Assembly (NCBI RefSeq): GCF_000712035.1
Contig: NZ_JONV01000009.1
Span: 124,001 to 188,000 of the forward strand
Reading direction: 5' to 3'
Source of the DNA: Salinicoccus luteus DSM 17002
Lineage (GTDB): Bacteria; Bacillota; Bacilli; Staphylococcales; Salinicoccaceae
DNA: 64,000 nucleotides
Both the position numbers and the translations under genes were made by a program. Below the pieces are notes generated by a model, which saw only the letters and a list, made by a program, of their open reading frames with translations, did no database searches and had not been told where the DNA came from. Of this stretch, positions 34,622 through 43,942 are shown piece after piece. Within the stretch, counting starts at the first letter, position 1. Each line of letters starts with the position of its first letter.

Positions 34622-35446
34622 ATGACAAAAGTGATATGGGTTACCGGGGCATCAAGCGGGTTTGGCATGGCCGTGGCAATGAAACTGTTGAAGGATACAG
34701 ATCATATCATATGTGTAAGTGCGAGGAGAACGCATCTTCTAGAAGTGCTTGCCAGACAAGGCGCCAAGGTCTATCCACTGGATATTACAAAGACTGCTGA
34801 AATAGAAAGAGTCCGGAGGGCGATTGAGAAAGAATACGGCCCGATTGATGCAGTACTGGTGAATGCTGGTTTTGGTGTTTATGGACCTATTGAAGAAGTT
34901 CCTGAAGAAGCAATTAGGAGACAATTTGAAGTCAACGTCTTCGGAGCCGTCGAGACGGTTCGGGCTGTCCTGCCGTCGATGCGTCGGGAAAAGAGGGGGC
35001 GTATTGTGCTGACCAGCTCTTCAGCTGCACACGTTTCGAGTGCAGGGATGGGCTACTATGCTGCCACCAAACATAGTATTAAAGCAATTGGAACGGCATT
35101 AAGACAGGAAGTGGGGCACTTGGGAATTGACGTAGTGATGATTGAACCGGGGGTCGTAAAAACAGCTTTTGGACAGGTGGCACTGGATGAAAATTATATG
35201 GCGTCTAAATCCCCGGATTATCGTGCTCAGATGCGTGATTTGAAAGATTTCATGCTGAAGGCGTTTGACCGTGCTCCAGATTTGGATCACACCAGGGATG
35301 TGATGATCAAAGCCTTGCTTGAAGAGAGCGTAAACCCCATTTATCGGACTACCAAGGGTTCTTTTTTCTTGGGCTTCCTAAGCAGGGTGTTCCCTACAAG
35401 AATATATGATGTCATAGTGAAACAGGCGATTGGCCGGCTGCATTAG
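34622..35446 (+). CDS. Short-chain dehydrogenase/reductase
   Basis: A 274-residue classical SDR. It has T-G-A-S-S-G-F-G (8-15), N-A-G near 80-82, the catalytic serine in L-T-S-S-S-A and the Y-Y-A-A-T-K active site near 146-151. It resembles the Bacillus YusZ-like group of oxidoreductases. It lies 30 bases after the MerR-like gene and could share its transcript. Substrate unknown; the cofactor fingerprint (S-A-R-R after the second strand) favours NADP(H). Confidence 0.87.
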   Translation: MTKVIWVTGASSGFGMAVAMKLLKDTDHIICVSARRTHLLEVLARQGAKVYPLDITKTAEIERVRRAIEKEYGPIDAVLVNAGFGVYGPIEEVPEEAIRRQFEVNVFGAVETVRAVLPSMRREKRGRIVLTSSSAAHVSSAGMGYYAATKHSIKAIGTALRQEVGHLGIDVVMIEPGVVKTAFGQVALDENYMASKSPDYRAQMRDLKDFMLKAFDRAPDLDHTRDVMIKALLEESVNPIYRTTKGSFFLGFLSRVFPTRIYDVIVKQAIGRLH

Positions 35447-35554
35447 GTAATTGATGAAATTTCTGAAGCGATAAAGTGCAATTAGCTTTTAATGTATCGA
35501 AATTCATGGCATCATTATAAGCGTCTTTAAATCTATTTGAATTGGATTGATAGC

Positions 35555-36178
35555 ATGTTTGAAACGTTTGATATCGGCAGCATATCCATACCTTCGGTCT
35601 ATATGGCCATTTTATTATCCTTCATCGTCACCTACTTGATGTTATGGGAATCTGAGGATAAGAAAAGGCTGTTCAACGAATGGACGAATGCTATCATCAT
35701 CCTGTTTTTGGTCTATAAGCTTACATACATACCGTTCAACTGGTTTGAGTTTATAAATAATCCAATGGGTGTGCTTTATTTCGATGGGGGTCCTGATGGT
35801 CTTCTAATGGCTCTGGCAGTAACTTTCTTCTACCTCTTCTACCGATCCCGGGGCTTGTTTTATGTGGAGGCCTATTGCATCTTCTCGGTCTCCCTACTTG
35901 CTTTCTATGGCGTACTGGAATTGAGGACCCTCCCCCAATGGCCTTATATCGCCCTGGCTATAATAACGCTTGCTGCATTGGTGCTGATCTACTTTATGTG
36001 GAGGCGTTTCAGGGTTATAATGTTCGTTACGGTAACGGTATTCATAATGCAGTTGTTGGGAAGGTTCTTCATATATAGTGGCCCTGAATCCTTAAGTATA
36101 AGCATTGTCCAATGGTGGATCATCATAAGTCTTATATATGTACTGTTATCGGCGAACAAGGGAGATGATGATGAGTAG
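35555..36178 (+). CDS. Six-helix membrane protein paired with a TlpA-like thioredoxin
   Basis: A protein of about 207 residues with six or seven hydrophobic segments and a short acidic C terminus (G-D-D-D-E). I recognise no family. Starts possible at ATG 35555 or in-frame TTG 35537; neither has a strong ribosome site. Its stop overlaps the following thioredoxin-like gene, so the two are translationally coupled. Such coupling suggests a membrane partner for the thioredoxin, for example an electron carrier, but there are no conserved cysteine pairs in its helices as in CcdA. Confidence 0.7.
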   Translation: MFETFDIGSISIPSVYMAILLSFIVTYLMLWESEDKKRLFNEWTNAIIILFLVYKLTYIPFNWFEFINNPMGVLYFDGGPDGLLMALAVTFFYLFYRSRGLFYVEAYCIFSVSLLAFYGVLELRTLPQWPYIALAIITLAALVLIYFMWRRFRVIMFVTVTVFIMQLLGRFFIYSGPESLSISIVQWWIIISLIYVLLSANKGDDDE

Positions 36179-36716
36179 GATGCGTCATGTCATCATTATC
36201 ACCATATTACTTGGAGTGATTGGATTTACACTCTATGAGGCATTATCGAACAGTATGGGAGTGACCGGGAACCTTGATTCAAATCCGGAAGCCGGTCTTG
36301 AAATCGGTGCGAGGGCGCCTGATTTTACCCTTGGAACACTTGAGGGGGGAGAAGTGACGCTCAGTGAAGTTGGCAAGCCGGTCATGTTGAATTTTTGGGC
36401 CTCATGGTGTCCGCCCTGTAAGGCTGAAATGCCCCATATGGTCAATTTTTATGAATCTCATAATGATGATGTGGAAATCATTGCAGTAAATATGGTGCAT
36501 CAGGAAAGCAACAGGGAAGACATGGAAACATTCCACGATGACTTTAAACTGAATTTCCCTATACCACTTGATGAAGATGGAATAGTGACGGAAATGTACC
36601 AAGTCAAGAGCATACCTACCTCTTATTTCATTAATTCAGATGGATACATCGAGTCGAAGTACATTGGTCCGATGACGGAACAGTCAATAGGCTCAGCTTT
36701 CGATAATATAGACTAA
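36171..36716 (+). CDS. TlpA/ResA-family membrane-anchored thiol-disulfide oxidoreductase
   Basis: A 181-residue extracytoplasmic thioredoxin. An N-terminal anchor helix (about 7-22) precedes an AhpC/TSA-thioredoxin domain: G-A-R-A-P-D-F near 46-52, the active site W-C80-P-P-C83, and a cis-proline in S-I-P-T-S-Y. It would reduce disulfides outside the membrane, for example in cytochrome c maturation or general thiol repair. Three ATGs in a row (36165, 36168, 36171) follow AGGGAG; the last has the best spacing. Confidence 0.88.
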   Translation: MSRMRHVIIITILLGVIGFTLYEALSNSMGVTGNLDSNPEAGLEIGARAPDFTLGTLEGGEVTLSEVGKPVMLNFWASWCPPCKAEMPHMVNFYESHNDDVEIIAVNMVHQESNREDMETFHDDFKLNFPIPLDEDGIVTEMYQVKSIPTSYFINSDGYIESKYIGPMTEQSIGSAFDNID

Positions 36717-36751
36717 AAAAGGCACAGTGCATTTCTGCACTGTGCCTTTAG
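36716..36751. terminator. Bidirectional terminator
   Basis: AAAGGCACAGTGC and GCACTGTGCCTTT form a 13-bp stem between the TlpA-like gene and the convergent cst operon. Confidence 0.88.
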
Positions 36752-36766
36752 TGTATGATGATATAT

Positions 36767-37546
36767 CTACATGAGGACTTCCGTCCATATCTTTACTGCT
36801 GTCCCCAAAATGAGTAGGGCCAACATCCATTGAAGAACCTTCGTGTTCATATTCTGCCCTGCCTTGGCACCTAAAGGTGCCGCAATGAGACTGGCTATGA
36901 TCATGATGACAGCAGGACCATAAAGTACCTGATCCGTCACGACTTTACCGATTGTGGTGCCGATGGAGGAAATGAATGTGACGGCAAGGCTTGTGGCAAT
37001 GGTTACCCTGGTAGGTATCTTAAGCACTACAAGCATAATCGGTACGAGTATGAACGCACCTGCAGCACCGACGATACCCGCTGCAGCACCGGTAATGAAT
37101 GCGAGCGCAGCTGCCAGAGGACCATTGAAATCAAGGTCATCACCTGGATTGAATGGCACTTCCTTTTTTGGCAGGAACATCATGACTACAGCAATTGTTG
37201 CAAGTATTGCATATACGATGTCTATCTGTGTCTCGGTGAGGAATTCTGATCCGTATCCGCCCAGAAGACTGCCGATTAGGATGGCTCCGCCCATATAGGC
37301 GATCAATCTCATGTTCAAATAACCACTGCTCTTATATGCCCATACACCGGCAATCGTTGCAAAGAAAACCTGTACGGCACTGATGCCTGCCACCTCATGG
37401 GAGGTGAACGCAGCGATTCCAAGCATGGATGGAATATAAAGCAGCATCGGATACTTTATGATGGAGCCACCGATTCCTACCATCCCGGAGATGAAGGAAC
37501 CGATGAATCCGATCAGAAAGATTGTGATGATGAAAGTGATGTCCAT
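36767..37546 (-). CDS. TauE/SafE-family sulfite/organosulfur exporter of the cst operon
   Basis: A 259-residue membrane protein with about eight helices in two repeats, of the TauE/SafE family. It begins with [13 protein letters not shown], the family's first-repeat motif, and has [12 protein letters not shown] in the second. In staphylococcal cst operons TauE is thought to export sulfite or thiosulfate made by CstB. Its start touches the stop of cstB, so it is the last gene of cstA-cstB-tauE. Confidence 0.9.
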   Translation of the reverse strand: MDITFIITIFLIGFIGSFISGMVGIGGSIIKYPMLLYIPSMLGIAAFTSHEVAGISAVQVFFATIAGVWAYKSSGYLNMRLIAYMGGAILIGSLLGGYGSEFLTETQIDIVYAILATIAVVMMFLPKKEVPFNPGDDLDFNGPLAAALAFITGAAAGIVGAAGAFILVPIMLVVLKIPTRVTIATSLAVTFISSIGTTIGKVVTDQVLYGPAVIMIIASLIAAPLGAKAGQNMNTKVLQWMLALLILGTAVKIWTEVLM

Positions 37547-38907
37547 TAATTCATCGCTTCTTTAATGCCGGCATAGCCTTTTTCAATATTGACGACATTA
37601 TCGAAGCCGCGCGCTTTTAGTGCACTCATTGCGATGGCTGAACGTACACCGGATTGGCAATGGACATAAATTGTGTCGTCTGTGTTGAATGGCACTTCTT
37701 TTTCGTCGAGATGACCAAAGTGGACATGATGTGCATTATCAAGGTTGCCTTCCTTATACTCGGAAGTGGAACGGACGTCCAGGATATGCTTATCTTCATG
37801 GTTTTTGACCAATTCTTCAGGTGTTACATTTTCGTAGGAATCATCGAAGTACTTGTCCGCTTTGTCTTCAGGGACGATCAGCTTAAGGTTGTCGAAACCA
37901 ATGGATGCAAGATCTTCCTGAAGGGTTCTGCTGTATTCCGGATTCGCAATGACTGTCATCGGCTGATTATAATCCACATACCATCCTGCAAACTGAAGGA
38001 ATTTTTCATTGTATGGGATGTTGATTGCGCCTTTTTTAAATCCTTTTTTGAATTCTTCCTTGCTTCTGAGATCGAACAGTTGGCCTGGAAGCGTATCAGG
38101 TGTCCCTACTTCGACTTCCTTCACTTTGAATTCAGGCAGGCCTTCTTTATTGACCTTCTTCATCTGTGCAAAGTAGCTTGGCGGCTCCGGCTGGTCACTC
38201 GTCAATTCTTTGATAAAGGCTTCTTTATCCTCGTATTCGAACACCCAGTTGTTTTTGCGCTCGTATCCAAGAGTGGACAATGGCACTGCACCAAGGGATT
38301 TACCGCACGCACTGCCGGCACCATGGCCTGGCCATACTTGCATGAAGTCAGGATAGTCGTTCATCTTCTTGAGGGAATCGAACATTGCGTTGGCACCTTC
38401 TTCAGTTGTGCCTTCCATTTTTGCTGCTTCTTCAAGCAGATCTGGACGGCCGATGTCCCCAACGAAAAGGAAATCCCCAGTGAAGATACCCATCGGCTCA
38501 TCACTGCCGCCTCCACGGTCTGTCAGCACGAAAGAGATGCTTTCCGGGGTATGGCCTGGTGTGTGGATGACTTTCAGCTCGACATTACCGACATTGATGA
38601 TGTCGCCGTCTTTGAGGTATACGGTATCTTCCGGCATATTTTCATATTTCCAGTTCTCGTCGCCTTCGTCAGATACGTATGCTGTCGCATTGAAGCGTTC
38701 TGCAGCGTCACGAAGGCCGGAAGCGAAGTCTGCGTGAATATGCGTTTCCGTCACCTGGGTGATGTTGAAGCCTTCAGCTTTAGCCACTTCCTCATATTCA
38801 TCAATGACACGTTTTGGATCGATGATGATTGCTTCCTGTGTCTTCTGACAAGCTACCATATAAGAAGTCTGTGCAAGTTTTTTATCGAAGAATTGTTTAA
38901 AGAACAT
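37546..38907 (-). CDS. cstB: Persulfide dioxygenase-sulfurtransferase CstB
   Basis: A 453-residue fusion. The N-terminal metallo-beta-lactamase domain (to about 230) has the Fe(II) ligands of persulfide dioxygenases in T-H-I-H-A-D-F, H-T-P-G-H-T-P, and G-D-F-L-F-V-G-D. A degenerate rhodanese domain (about 265-345) and an active rhodanese domain follow, with C417 in H-C-Q-S-G-V-R-S. CstB oxidises low-molecular-weight persulfides and makes thiosulfate, protecting from sulfide stress. It lies between cstA and the exporter gene. Confidence 0.95.
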   Translation of the reverse strand: MFFKQFFDKKLAQTSYMVACQKTQEAIIIDPKRVIDEYEEVAKAEGFNITQVTETHIHADFASGLRDAAERFNATAYVSDEGDENWKYENMPEDTVYLKDGDIINVGNVELKVIHTPGHTPESISFVLTDRGGGSDEPMGIFTGDFLFVGDIGRPDLLEEAAKMEGTTEEGANAMFDSLKKMNDYPDFMQVWPGHGAGSACGKSLGAVPLSTLGYERKNNWVFEYEDKEAFIKELTSDQPEPPSYFAQMKKVNKEGLPEFKVKEVEVGTPDTLPGQLFDLRSKEEFKKGFKKGAINIPYNEKFLQFAGWYVDYNQPMTVIANPEYSRTLQEDLASIGFDNLKLIVPEDKADKYFDDSYENVTPEELVKNHEDKHILDVRSTSEYKEGNLDNAHHVHFGHLDEKEVPFNTDDTIYVHCQSGVRSAIAMSALKARGFDNVVNIEKGYAGIKEAMN

Positions 38908-38968
38908 TATAAATACACTCCTTGAAATTTTGATTGATTGTTGTAGATGCGCGGGACAGCCTGTCCAA

Positions 38969-40069
38969 TTATATGAAGAGGTTCAGGTTGCCGTTTTCCG
39001 CATCGCCGAGGTAGGTGCCTACGCCGCCGAAATTGACATTAGGGAGAAGCTCATCTTCATCAATGGCCATGATATCCATGCTCATTGTGCAGGCGACCAT
39101 TTTGACGCCGAGTTTATCCGCTTTTTCGATCATTTCAGTAAGCGCGTCAACTTTCTTCTTCTTCATTACATATTGGATCATTTTGGATCCCAGGCCGAAC
39201 ATATTCATGTTGGATATTGGAAGTTTGGAAGCGGATTTTGGCATCATCATGCTGAATGCCTTATCCAGGCCGGATTTATTCTTTTTCGGTGCATTCGGGT
39301 CTTTGATGACATTGAGTCCCCAGAAAGTGAAGAACATGGTGACATCCTTGCCCATACTTTTTGCGCCGGTCGCAATGATGAATGACGCCAGTGCCTTATC
39401 CATATCTCCACTGAATACGACCATTGTTGCGCCATCTTTTGTTTCGACCATCTGATGGCCTTCGCCGGCAGCCTTGGCCTGTGGTGCATTCTTCTGCATC
39501 ACTACTACAACCTTATCTTCTGATTTTTCATTTTTAAGAATGGTATTTCCAGTCTTGCGTGCCCATGCTTCGACATCCGTGCAGAAACCGAAGTCTGTGA
39601 CCGTGATTTCCATCTGCTGTCCCGGCTCCAGTTCTCCCATCACTTCATTGACCTTAAGGAGAGGGCCTGGACATTGGAGCCCACTTGCTTCGACTTTTAC
39701 CCGGTTTGGATCAAGTTCAACATTCTCAGTTGATGCTTCTGCAGTTTCGTCTACTGCTTCGTCTGCACTGTTGTATTTACCAGTGTATGCAGAGTAGCCT
39801 TCTTCAAGGTTCACTGCGTCGAAACCATTGCGTTTCAGTATTTCAACTGCATTTGCACCGCGTTTTCCGCGCTGGCAGTATACATGGATTTTCCTGTCTT
39901 TTGGAAGTTCTTCAAGGCGTTCTTCAATTTCATTGACGGATACATTGTCTGCCTCAGCAATGTGTCCCATTTCATATTCAAAAGGTTCCCTTACATCCAA
40001 TAGATATTCATTTGCCTCGACCAGTTGGTCGGCATCATTAATGTGATACTTTGTTTGTGTGTTACTCAT
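38969..40069 (-). CDS. cstA: Multidomain sulfurtransferase CstA (rhodanese-TusA-DsrE)
   Basis: A 366-residue persulfide carrier. An N-terminal rhodanese (C65 in Y-C-Q-R-G-K-R), a TusA domain (C133 in L-Q-C-P-G-P-L-L-K) and a DsrE-like domain (C327 in C-T-M-S-M-D-I-M) are joined by acidic linkers, which is the staphylococcal CstA order. It passes sulfane sulfur between thiols and works with CstB. The promoter has TTGACA-17-TATTAT and is flanked by two CstR operators. Confidence 0.95.
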   Translation of the reverse strand: MSNTQTKYHINDADQLVEANEYLLDVREPFEYEMGHIAEADNVSVNEIEERLEELPKDRKIHVYCQRGKRGANAVEILKRNGFDAVNLEEGYSAYTGKYNSADEAVDETAEASTENVELDPNRVKVEASGLQCPGPLLKVNEVMGELEPGQQMEITVTDFGFCTDVEAWARKTGNTILKNEKSEDKVVVVMQKNAPQAKAAGEGHQMVETKDGATMVVFSGDMDKALASFIIATGAKSMGKDVTMFFTFWGLNVIKDPNAPKKNKSGLDKAFSMMMPKSASKLPISNMNMFGLGSKMIQYVMKKKKVDALTEMIEKADKLGVKMVACTMSMDIMAIDEDELLPNVNFGGVGTYLGDAENGNLNLFI

Positions 40070-40095
40070 ATTGCTAAATCATCCTCCTGTTTTTA

Positions 40096-40111
40096 ATACC
40101 TATAGGGGTAT
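40096..40111. promoter_or_regulatory. CstR operator 1 (cstA promoter, -10 side)
   Basis: ATACCTATAGGGGTAT overlaps the -10 region of the cstA promoter. It matches CsoR-family operators of the form TACC-N-T-AGGGGTA. Confidence 0.75.
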
Positions 40112-40138
40112 AATAACAATGCTTTTTCAATTTGTCAA
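40110..40138 (-). promoter_or_regulatory. cstA promoter
   Basis: On the minus strand: TTGACA, 17 bases, TATTAT. Operators 1 and 2 overlap its two ends, so CstR binding would exclude RNA polymerase. Confidence 0.8.
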
Positions 40139-40154
40139 ATACCTGTAGGGGTAT
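40139..40154. promoter_or_regulatory. CstR operator 2 (cstA promoter, -35 side)
   Basis: ATACCTGTAGGGGTAT abuts the -35 box of the cstA promoter; one base differs from operator 1. Confidence 0.75.
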
Positions 40155-40183
40155 TTTTTTAAAATAAATAAAAACAGATGGGA

Positions 40184-40474
40184 TCATCTGCTCTTATTAA
40201 GCAATTCAACTGCTTCTTTGACGAGTTCGTCTGTATCTTCATCCGGATTGTTCATGGTCTCCCTCACGCACTGGACAAGGTTTTCGCTGACGATGACGTT
40301 CATTGTACGATTGAGTGCACTTTTCGCTGCGCTCAATTGGGTGACGACATCCTTGCAGTCCTTGCCTTCCTCAATCATTTTCAGTGCACCGTTGATTTGG
40401 CCCTGAAGCCGATTAATGCGATTGATTATAGCTTTATCGTAGACCGTCTGTTCTTCCAGTGTACCCAACAACAT
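40184..40474 (-). CDS. cstR: Persulfide-sensing repressor CstR (CsoR family)
   Basis: A small all-helical CsoR-family repressor with C40 and C69, spaced as the two persulfide-sensing cysteines of staphylococcal CstR, and no copper-site histidine. Cysteine persulfide and tetrasulfide links release it from DNA and derepress cst genes. The start must lie after the transcription start near 40,493, so a longer reading from 40,528 is excluded; ATG 40474 or the next TTGs are possible (96 residues used here). It has its own promoter with one operator. Confidence 0.92.
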   Translation of the reverse strand: MLLGTLEEQTVYDKAIINRINRLQGQINGALKMIEEGKDCKDVVTQLSAAKSALNRTMNVIVSENLVQCVRETMNNPDEDTDELVKEAVELLNKSR

Positions 40475-40499
40475 CACCTTCTTTATTTGATATATGAAC

Positions 40500-40528
40500 A
40501 TTATAAAGGGTGGAATTGCTTTTGTCAA
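40500..40528 (-). promoter_or_regulatory. cstR promoter
   Basis: TTGACA, 17 bases, TATAAT on the minus strand, a perfect consensus. Operator 3 overlaps the -35 box, giving autoregulation. Confidence 0.85.
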
Positions 40529-40544
40529 ATACCCCTAGAGGTAT
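40529..40544. promoter_or_regulatory. CstR operator 3 (cstR promoter)
   Basis: ATACCCCTAGAGGTAT reads ATACCTCTAGGGGTAT on the minus strand, the same site as operators 1 and 2 in the opposite orientation. Confidence 0.75.
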
Positions 40545-40600
40545 ATGAAGACCAAGTGGTTCTCTTCCTTATATACCCGTGCGCGTATATATTACACATC

Positions 40601-40628
40601 AAAAAAAGAGCAACTGTGAAGTTGCTCT
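40601..40628 (-). terminator. Terminator of argF
   Basis: On the minus strand GAGCAACTT and AGTTGCTC arms are followed by TTTTTTT immediately after the stop codon. Confidence 0.9.
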
Positions 40629-40629
40629 C

Positions 40630-41601
40630 CTAGTAGACGTCGCCGCAGGTTACAGCGAGTAGTGCTTTGATTGTATGCATGCGGTTTTCAGCCTGTTCGA
40701 AGACTTTTGAATAGCTGCTCCTGAATACTTCATCGGTCACTTCGAGTCCATCCACCCCGAATTTTTCATAGGCGAGTTTGCCTACATCGGTGGTTGTGTC
40801 ATGAATTGCAGGCAGACAATGGAGGAAAATGGTGTTTTCCTTCCCGGTCATATCCATCATCTGCTGGTTGACCTGATATGGATGGAGAAGTTCATAGCGT
40901 TCCTCAAGTGCATCTTCTTCCCCCATGGAACACCAGACATCAGTGTATATGACGTCACTTCCATAGATGCCCTTTTCAACGTCTGAAGTGATCAGAGACC
41001 GGCTTCCCGACTGCTGCTGGAGCTCTTTGGCCAACTTCTGCACTGAAAGTGCAGGCTGTAGGGACTCGGGCGCCACGATATTGATGTTCACTCCAAGGAT
41101 GGCACCCGTCACGAGAAGAGAATGGGACATGTTGTTTCTGCCATCCCCTACAAAAGTGACTGTTTTTCCATGGTATGTGCCGAGGTGTTCCTTTATCGTC
41201 AGAAAGTCAGCCAGCATCTGGGTGGGGTGCCATTCGTTTGTGAGGGCGTTCCATACGGGGACGCCGGCATGCTCACCGAGCTCCTCGACGGTTGACTGTT
41301 CAAACCCCCTGAAGGCGATGCCGTCAAACATCGATCCCAGTACTTTTGCCGTATCCTCGACAGATTCCTTGGCCCCGAGCTGCATGTCGTTCTTGCTTAA
41401 GTATTCCACGTTTGCCCCGAGTTTGCTCGCTGCCACTGTAAAGGCTGAGCGTGTACGTGTCGACTGCTTCTCGAAGATAAGAGCAATATGTTTGCCGCTC
41501 ATGAAACGCTGAGGAATGCCATGCTTTTCCTTTGTCTTCAAGTGTTCCGCAAAGTCGATCAGGGTTTCCAGCTGATCTTTATCGAAGTCATATTCCTTCA
41601 A
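40630..41601 (-). CDS. argF: Ornithine carbamoyltransferase, start codon unclear
   Basis: Makes citrulline from ornithine and carbamoyl phosphate. It has the carbamoyl-phosphate motif S-T-R-T-R-S (near 47-52), H-P-T-Q-M-L-A-D-F near 125-133, V-G-D-G-R-N-N-M-S and the H-C-L-P site. The first possible start, TTG 41601, has no ribosome site, and the homologous N terminus (L-I-N-F-Y-G-K-N-F) continues upstream to 41,655 without any ATG, GTG or TTG. A short overlapping reading frame begins at ATG 41659. The real start may be a rare codon, coupled translation, or the gene may carry a 5' defect. Single gene; anabolic or catabolic role not decidable. Confidence 0.85.
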   Translation of the reverse strand: MKEYDFDKDQLETLIDFAEHLKTKEKHGIPQRFMSGKHIALIFEKQSTRTRSAFTVAASKLGANVEYLSKNDMQLGAKESVEDTAKVLGSMFDGIAFRGFEQSTVEELGEHAGVPVWNALTNEWHPTQMLADFLTIKEHLGTYHGKTVTFVGDGRNNMSHSLLVTGAILGVNINIVAPESLQPALSVQKLAKELQQQSGSRSLITSDVEKGIYGSDVIYTDVWCSMGEEDALEERYELLHPYQVNQQMMDMTGKENTIFLHCLPAIHDTTTDVGKLAYEKFGVDGLEVTDEVFRSSYSKVFEQAENRMHTIKALLAVTCGDVY

Positions 41602-41777
41602 AAAATTCTTGCCATAAAAATTGATGAGTTTTAATTGCTTCGCCGCCCCAAGTAATCATCTCCCTGAAAAGTATTTAACGACAATTATACATGAATATAA
41701 GCAAAAATCAAATAATTATTTAAATTAATGCATAAATACATACAAATATTCATTGTATGTTATATATGATATGTACC

Positions 41778-41806
41778 TTGACTTTAGGCTGCAAATATCA
41801 TAAACT
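41778..41806 (+). promoter_or_regulatory. Promoter of guaC
   Basis: TTGACT, 17 bases and TAAACT. The downstream CGAAT and CGAAC (41,810-41,820) vaguely recall PurR boxes, but not convincingly. Confidence 0.6.
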
Positions 41807-41868
41807 ACCGAATGGCGAACTTAATAAAGTTATTTTGAGAAAATATTCGTATTATGAGGAGAATTCCA

Positions 41869-42852
41869 ATGGAAAATGTATTTGATTATGAAGATATACA
41901 GTTGATTCCGAATAAATGTATAGTGGACAGCCGATCAGAATGTGATACATCCGTAAAGCTGGGAAGGCATTCATTTAAACTGCCTGTTGTCCCTGCGAAC
42001 ATGCAGACAATCATTGATGATAGAATCGCCCTCAAACTGGCACAGGAAGGCTATTTTTACATCATGCACCGTTTCCAGCCGGAGAAACGCATGGACTTCA
42101 TCAGAACGATGAAGGGCAAGGGGCTGATCACTTCCATCAGTGTTGGGGTCAAGGAAGAGGAATTCGACTTTGTCGATCAGCTGGAAAAAGAAAGCCTTGT
42201 GCCTGACTATATTACGATAGATATCGCCCATGGACATTCGAACAGCGTCATCAGGATGATCCAGTATATCAAGGAGCACCTGCCTGGAACCTTCCTGATT
42301 GCAGGGAATGTGGGTACACCTGAAGCAGTCCGTGAGCTTGAGCATGCAGGAGCGGACGCTACAAAAGTAGGCATTGGACCCGGGAAGGTATGCATTACGA
42401 AGATAAAAACAGGATTTGGCACAGGAGGCTGGCAGCTGGCGGCTTTAAGATGGTGTGCAAAAGCAGCTTCAAAACCCATCATTGCCGACGGCGGCATAAG
42501 GACGCATGGTGACATTGCCAAATCCGTGCGCTTTGGGGCCTCCATGGTGATGATCGGTTCGCTGTTTGCGGGACATGAGGAGTCACCGGGGGAAACTGTG
42601 GAGAAGGACGGCAAGAAATATAAGGAATATTTCGGTTCCGCTTCAGAGTTCCAGAAGGGCGAGAAGAAGAATGTGGAAGGCAAGAAGATGTATGTCGAGT
42701 ACAAAGGCTCCCTCAGTGATACATTGAAGGAAATGGAACAGGATCTTCAATCCTCCATCTCCTATGCCGGGGGCGATAGCCTGGATGCGATCCGCACAGT
42801 AGATTATGTAATGGTTAAAAACTCAATCTTCAATGGGGATAAAGTGTACTGA
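41869..42852 (+). CDS. guaC: GMP reductase
   Basis: Converts GMP to IMP with NADPH in purine salvage. The 327-residue IMPDH/GMPR barrel has the catalytic loop G-P-G-K-V-C with C175, V-V-P-A-N-M-Q-T (40-47) and I-A-D-G-G-I-R near residue 205. Absence of the IMPDH CBS pair, plus the length, point to the Bacillus-type GuaC. The ATG at 41869 follows AGGAGA; the ATG at 41854 lies upstream of that site. Monocistronic. Confidence 0.93.
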   Translation: MENVFDYEDIQLIPNKCIVDSRSECDTSVKLGRHSFKLPVVPANMQTIIDDRIALKLAQEGYFYIMHRFQPEKRMDFIRTMKGKGLITSISVGVKEEEFDFVDQLEKESLVPDYITIDIAHGHSNSVIRMIQYIKEHLPGTFLIAGNVGTPEAVRELEHAGADATKVGIGPGKVCITKIKTGFGTGGWQLAALRWCAKAASKPIIADGGIRTHGDIAKSVRFGASMVMIGSLFAGHEESPGETVEKDGKKYKEYFGSASEFQKGEKKNVEGKKMYVEYKGSLSDTLKEMEQDLQSSISYAGGDSLDAIRTVDYVMVKNSIFNGDKVY

Positions 42853-42875
42853 TCAGAAAAAGCCATTCTTTGTTG

Positions 42876-42923
42876 AACTGCCCCCAGTGTTGGACAGAGT
42901 CCAATACTGGGGGCAGTTTTTCA
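42876..42923. terminator. Bidirectional terminator between guaC and tyrA
   Basis: AACTGCCCCCAGT and ACTGGGGGCAGTT form a long stem, extended by TTGGAC/TCCAA, with T-runs on both strands. Confidence 0.9.
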
Positions 42924-42931
42924 TATGGATG

Positions 42932-43795
42932 CTATTCGGAATCCGGAAGCTCAAGGTTATGCAGGTCATGATACCTGCGTCTGGCTTCTATCATCATTTC
43001 CTTCATCGTATCGACATCTTCCGTTTCAATCGCGTCTTTAAGGAGGTCCATCTGTGATTTGAAGCGATCGATATGGTCGAGCAGATAGTCCTTGTTCATG
43101 ATGAACAGTTCCGGCCATAGGTTTTCATTGATATTGGTGATGCGCGTCAGATCCCTGTAGCTGTCCCCTGTATACTGTTTTGTGTTCCTCTGTACATCAT
43201 CACTGTTTATGAGAGACAACGCAATGACATGTGCCAGCTGGCTTGTAAAACCGATGACATCATCGTGGAACTCGGGCGTTACGGAGGAAACATTCTTGAA
43301 TCCCATCCTTTTGACGAGGGAGGTCAGCAGTTCAATGTTTGAATCCTTGTTGCTGTCTGTCAATGTAAACAGATAATTCGCGCCCTTGAAGACTTCGCCA
43401 CTGGCGTATTTCAATCCTCTGTTCTCCCTGCCGGCCATGGGATGGCCGAAGACGAAGTCTGCTGATTCGGGCAGAAGCGGTTCGATCTGTCCGATTATTG
43501 AGCGTTTTACACCGGTGACATCCGTCAGAATGACGTTTTCCTTTAGGAGGGGTATATATTTTTCTACCAATGTTTTCAGTATGAGTGGATATACTGCAAA
43601 AATGATCAGATCTGCATGGGGCAGGATTTCTTCGGGTTCGGTGAATCCTTGATGGATGATGCCTTCCCGTTCAGCATGCTGCAGTGTACTTTCATCTACA
43701 TCAATCGCATATACAGTGTGTTCGTCTGCATTTTCCTTTAGGGACAAGGCGAACGAACCACCAATGTTTCCGAGGCCAACTATGACAATATTCAT
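42932..43795 (-). CDS. tyrA: Prephenate dehydrogenase
   Basis: Tyrosine pathway enzyme that oxidatively decarboxylates prephenate. The 287-residue chain has the NAD motif G-L-G-N-I-G-G-S (7-14), D-V-T-G-V-K near 91-96, G-H-P-M-A-G near 116-121 and the H-x-x-x-x-x-T-S-Q-L-A-H stretch with the catalytic-domain histidines. There is no C-terminal ACT domain, unlike the Bacillus form of about 370 residues, so direct tyrosine inhibition is less likely. It is divergent from the DAHP synthase operon across the attenuator region. Confidence 0.9.
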   Translation of the reverse strand: MNIVIVGLGNIGGSFALSLKENADEHTVYAIDVDESTLQHAEREGIIHQGFTEPEEILPHADLIIFAVYPLILKTLVEKYIPLLKENVILTDVTGVKRSIIGQIEPLLPESADFVFGHPMAGRENRGLKYASGEVFKGANYLFTLTDSNKDSNIELLTSLVKRMGFKNVSSVTPEFHDDVIGFTSQLAHVIALSLINSDDVQRNTKQYTGDSYRDLTRITNINENLWPELFIMNKDYLLDHIDRFKSQMDLLKDAIETEDVDTMKEMMIEARRRYHDLHNLELPDSE

Positions 43796-43881
43796 TCCTC
43801 TACCTCCACTTTTCTTCGTATTAGAGTAGTATAAACATAATTATTTTCTAAAGCAATATCGATATTTCTGACAATTCTGTA

Positions 43882-43910
43882 TTGACAAAATAATTTTAGG
43901 GGGATATAAT
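43882..43910 (+). promoter_or_regulatory. Consensus promoter of the aro attenuator transcript
   Basis: TTGACA, exactly 17 bases, TATAAT: a perfect vegetative promoter. Transcription would start near 43,917, giving a leader of about 280 bases before DAHP synthase. Confidence 0.88.
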
Positions 43911-43942
43911 GACTCTCAACACATCTCAAAAGAGGCGATTAT

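Noticed and set aside
37654-38925. 423-residue plus-strand ORF
   Set aside because: Antisense shadow of cstB; rich in Cys, Phe and His, as expected for a reverse-complement frame, with no domain recognised.
41690-41745. ArgR boxes upstream of argF
   Set aside because: CATGAATATA- and TGCATAAATACA-like pieces resemble ARG boxes but the region is too AT-rich for a confident call.
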